A DNA stretch of 7,900 nt from an uncultured Clostridia bacterium (GTDB lineage: Bacteria; Bacillota; Clostridia; Lachnospirales; Lachnospiraceae), in assembly GCA_947178015.1 (NCBI GenBank), contig CAMWWW010000095.1, positions 1 to 7,900 of the forward strand, in the 5' to 3' direction. Below are positions 6,300-7,900 of this stretch, piece by piece (position 1 is the stretch's first letter; every line of letters starts with the position of its first letter). Under the pieces are notes generated by a model. It did not search any database, was not told the DNA's origin, and saw only the letters and a program-made list of their open reading frames with translations. A program made the translations under genes and the position numbers.

Positions 6300-7541
6300 A
6301 TGGCAGAAAAGAGAGGTAATGTAATTGTAGGACAATCAGGAGGACCCACAGCGGTTATTAACTCCAGCCTTGTGGGTGTGTATAAGACCGCAAAAGACAG
6401 GGGAGCAGGAAAGGTATATGGCATGCTTCATGGTGTGCAGGGACTTTTGCAGGAGAAATACGTAGATCTCTCCGAGCATATTAGAAGTGATCTGGACATT
6501 GAGCTTTTAAAGCGCACGCCGTCGTCCTTCCTTGGCTCCTGCCGTTATAAGCTGCCGGAGTACACAGATAAGCCGGAGGTATATGAAAAAATATTTGAGA
6601 TATTGAAAAAGCTAGAGATTGAATATTTCTTCTATATTGGCGGAAATGACTCCATGGATACCATTAAAAAGCTTTATGATTATGGTCAGGAAATAGGAAG
6701 CAACATCCATTTTATGGGAGTTCCAAAGACCATTGACAATGACCTTGCCGTGACCGACCATACACCCGGCTACGGCAGCGCAGCAAAATACATCGGCTCC
6801 ATCACAAAAGAGATTATCCGCGACGGTCTGGTGTATGGGACAAGCCAAGTGAATGTAATGGAAGTTATGGGACGTAATGCAGGATGGCTGACAGGTGCGA
6901 CAGCACTAGCATGTTGTGAGGACTGCGAAGGCCCAGATATGATTTTCCTTCCAGAAGTGGACTTCGATATGGAAAACTTTTTAACCAAGGTACAGAAACT
7001 TCTAAAGGAAAAGACATCCCTTGTGATCGCAGTATCAGAGGGAATTCATATGGCAGATGGAACCTATGTCTGCGAGCTTACGGAGAATGTCAGCCAAGTG
7101 GACTCCTTTGGACACCGCACTCTGACCGGAGCAGCAAGCTATCTGGCAAATAAGGTGGCATCGACCTTTGGATGTAAGAGCAGAGCGATTGAGATCAGTA
7201 CACTACAAAGATGCGCAGCCCATCTTTCATCTCGTGTAGATATCACAGAGGCATTTCAGGTGGGAGGAGCTGCTGTGAAAGCAGCCTTCGAGGGAGCAAA
7301 CGGCATGATGATCACATTAAAGAGAGTGTCGGATGAACCATATATCTGTGTGACAGACATATACGATGTACATAAGATTGCCAACGTGGAGAAGAAGGTG
7401 CCAAGAGAGTGGATTAATGAGACAGGAGACTTTGTGATGCCTCCATTTATCGGCTATATTAAGCCACTGATTCAGGCAGAACTTACCGCCATAATGACAG
7501 ATGGACTTCCAAGACATCTCACCCTGAATTTAAACCAGTAA
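6300..7541 (+). CDS. pfp: PPi-type 6-phosphofructokinase
   Basis: The enzyme phosphorylates fructose 6-phosphate to the 1,6-bisphosphate, probably with pyrophosphate and hence reversibly; it is cytosolic and glycolytic/gluconeogenic. The 413-residue protein opens with GNVIVGQSGGPTAVIN. GGNDSMDT (114-121) has Asp117 at the position of E. coli Gly104, and PKTIDND (142-148) has Lys143 in place of Gly124; both changes are established markers of PPi use. D146 is the catalytic base. MGRNAGWLTG (190-199) and SEGIH (246-250) line the sugar site. Asn116 replaces the Asp usual in this loop. The length suits the PPi-type family, longer than the roughly 320-residue ATP form. It lies 16 bases after the SNF2 gene, so read-through is likely, though a promoter inside that gene cannot be excluded. 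A terminator-like hairpin follows. Donor specificity is inferred from two residues and would need an assay to prove. Confidence 0.93.
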   Translation: MAEKRGNVIVGQSGGPTAVINSSLVGVYKTAKDRGAGKVYGMLHGVQGLLQEKYVDLSEHIRSDLDIELLKRTPSSFLGSCRYKLPEYTDKPEVYEKIFEILKKLEIEYFFYIGGNDSMDTIKKLYDYGQEIGSNIHFMGVPKTIDNDLAVTDHTPGYGSAAKYIGSITKEIIRDGLVYGTSQVNVMEVMGRNAGWLTGATALACCEDCEGPDMIFLPEVDFDMENFLTKVQKLLKEKTSLVIAVSEGIHMADGTYVCELTENVSQVDSFGHRTLTGAASYLANKVASTFGCKSRAIEISTLQRCAAHLSSRVDITEAFQVGGAAVKAAFEGANGMMITLKRVSDEPYICVTDIYDVHKIANVEKKVPREWINETGDFVMPPFIGYIKPLIQAELTAIMTDGLPRHLTLNLNQ

Positions 7542-7555
7542 TTGGCAGATAACCA

Positions 7556-7597
7556 TCAGCCAGTAAAGGCAACTTGCCTAAGCTGGCTGAATTTATG
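7556..7597 (+). terminator. Terminator-like hairpin after pfp
   Basis: TCAGCCAG (7556-7563) pairs with CTGGCTGA (7583-7590), 8 bp, then a small internal loop, then AGGCA (7567-7571) pairs with TGCCT (7575-7579) on the same axis. AATTTATG follows, a weak U-tract. It lies 14 bases after the pfp stop and is probably the end of the mnmA-SNF2-pfp transcript, perhaps leaky. Confidence 0.6.
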
Positions 7598-7617
7598 CCA
7601 TGAAATAAAAGAAACAA

Positions 7618-7651
7618 ATACAGAAATGTATAAATTTATGTAACAGCTGTT
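7618..7651 (+). repeat. Cluster of three short palindromes
   Basis: ATACA-GAAA-TGTAT (7618-7631), ATAAATTTAT (7630-7639) and AACAGCTGTT (7642-7651) are three perfect dyads in 34 bases. The first would form a 5-bp stem with a GAAA tetraloop. The region is AT-rich, so short palindromes are not rare; a regulatory role is possible but unproven. Confidence 0.3.
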
Positions 7652-7677
7652 TGTATATTCATTTTTGAGAATGGTCC

Positions 7678-7817
7678 GCGCCGCGAGGGACCTATAGTCC
7701 TCTGTCACCCCGCTCCCGCTTAGTGAAAAACGTAACGGACGCTAAGCTCGTAGAATACCTCGCTAAGCGCCGACGTTTTTCAATAGGTTCCTGAGGACTA
7801 TAGGCCCCTCGCGGCGC
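7678..7817. repeat. 140-base imperfect hairpin element with 25-bp arms
   Basis: Bases 7678-7702 and 7793-7817 are inverted copies of 25 bp with a single mismatch (A7690 against C7805). Inside, TGAAAAACGT (7724-7733) pairs perfectly with ACGTTTTTCA (7773-7782). Further in, 7737-7747 pairs with 7762-7771 through one bulge and one A-A mismatch, leaving a 14-base loop. The whole block can therefore fold into one long rod. CGCTAAGC occurs twice (7740-7747, 7761-7768) and its inverse GCTTAG at 7718-7723. The arms are GC-rich (near 70%) in AT-rich surroundings. TTTTT (7821-7825) follows the right arm, so it may also terminate transcription. No ORF, transposase or clear target-site duplication is seen. 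It could be a MITE-like repeat, a structured RNA or a large bidirectional terminator. Confidence 0.75.
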
Positions 7818-7900
7818 TGCTTTTTCTGTTATGTTAGACATGATATTTCATTTTGTTTTATATATTTTACAGCAGTTTACAAGTTTTTGTAAAAGTTATA
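7818..7900. other. AT-rich tail after the hairpin element
   Basis: The last 83 bases hold no gene. They contain TTTTT (7821-7825) and a dyad TTTACAA-GTTT-TTGTAAA (7876-7893) that could be an operator or part of a promoter for a gene beyond the window. No complete promoter can be called on either strand. Confidence 0.35.

Noticed and set aside
7678..7817. CRISPR array or insertion sequence
   Set aside because: There is only one inverted pair, no regularly spaced direct repeats, no transposase frame and no visible target duplication.

Overview
The window looks like a chromosomal housekeeping segment from a low-to-mid GC member of the Clostridia, most likely Lachnospiraceae. I base this on the NifS - NifU-like - MnmA gene order, a Firmicutes-style SWIM/SNF2 helicase, a PPi-type phosphofructokinase, strong AGGAGG ribosome sites and sigma-A-type promoters. 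This is family-level recognition from memory, not a database result.

Layout. All five genes are on the + strand. Positions 1-115 hold a near-consensus sigma-A promoter, a palindrome just past the expected transcription start, and a tiny 4-codon reading frame that overlaps the first gene by ATGA. Next come a cysteine desulfurase (116-1312) and an IscU/NifU-type Fe-S scaffold (1325-1759). The 254-base gap that follows (1760-2013) is not empty. A 17-bp hairpin swallows the nifU stop codon, a second hairpin lies right behind it, and an extended -10 promoter fires into mnmA. The tRNA 2-thiouridylase MnmA (2014-3081) is followed after one base by a 1066-residue SWIM-SNF2 ATPase (3083-6283), and 16 bases later by a pyrophosphate-type 6-phosphofructokinase (6300-7541). 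The last 359 bases contain no gene. They hold a terminator-like hairpin, a cluster of short palindromes, and a striking 140-base imperfect hairpin with 25-bp arms (7678-7817).

How the parts fit. NifS would take sulfur from cysteine. NifU would build Fe-S clusters with it, and MnmA would place sulfur on U34 of tRNA(Glu/Gln/Lys). This MnmA carries three cysteines (C99, C102, C199) where the E. coli enzyme has Asp, Cys, Cys. That pattern could hold an Fe-S cluster, so its closeness to a Fe-S scaffold gene may be functional. The SNF2 protein is coupled to mnmA by position only; its job is unknown. Pfp is glycolytic and probably just shares the transcript or has its own promoter.

I do not see a defence system, CRISPR array, RNA gene of a known class, or transposase. 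The least explained sequence is the long hairpin at 7678-7817, followed by the structured nifU-mnmA gap.
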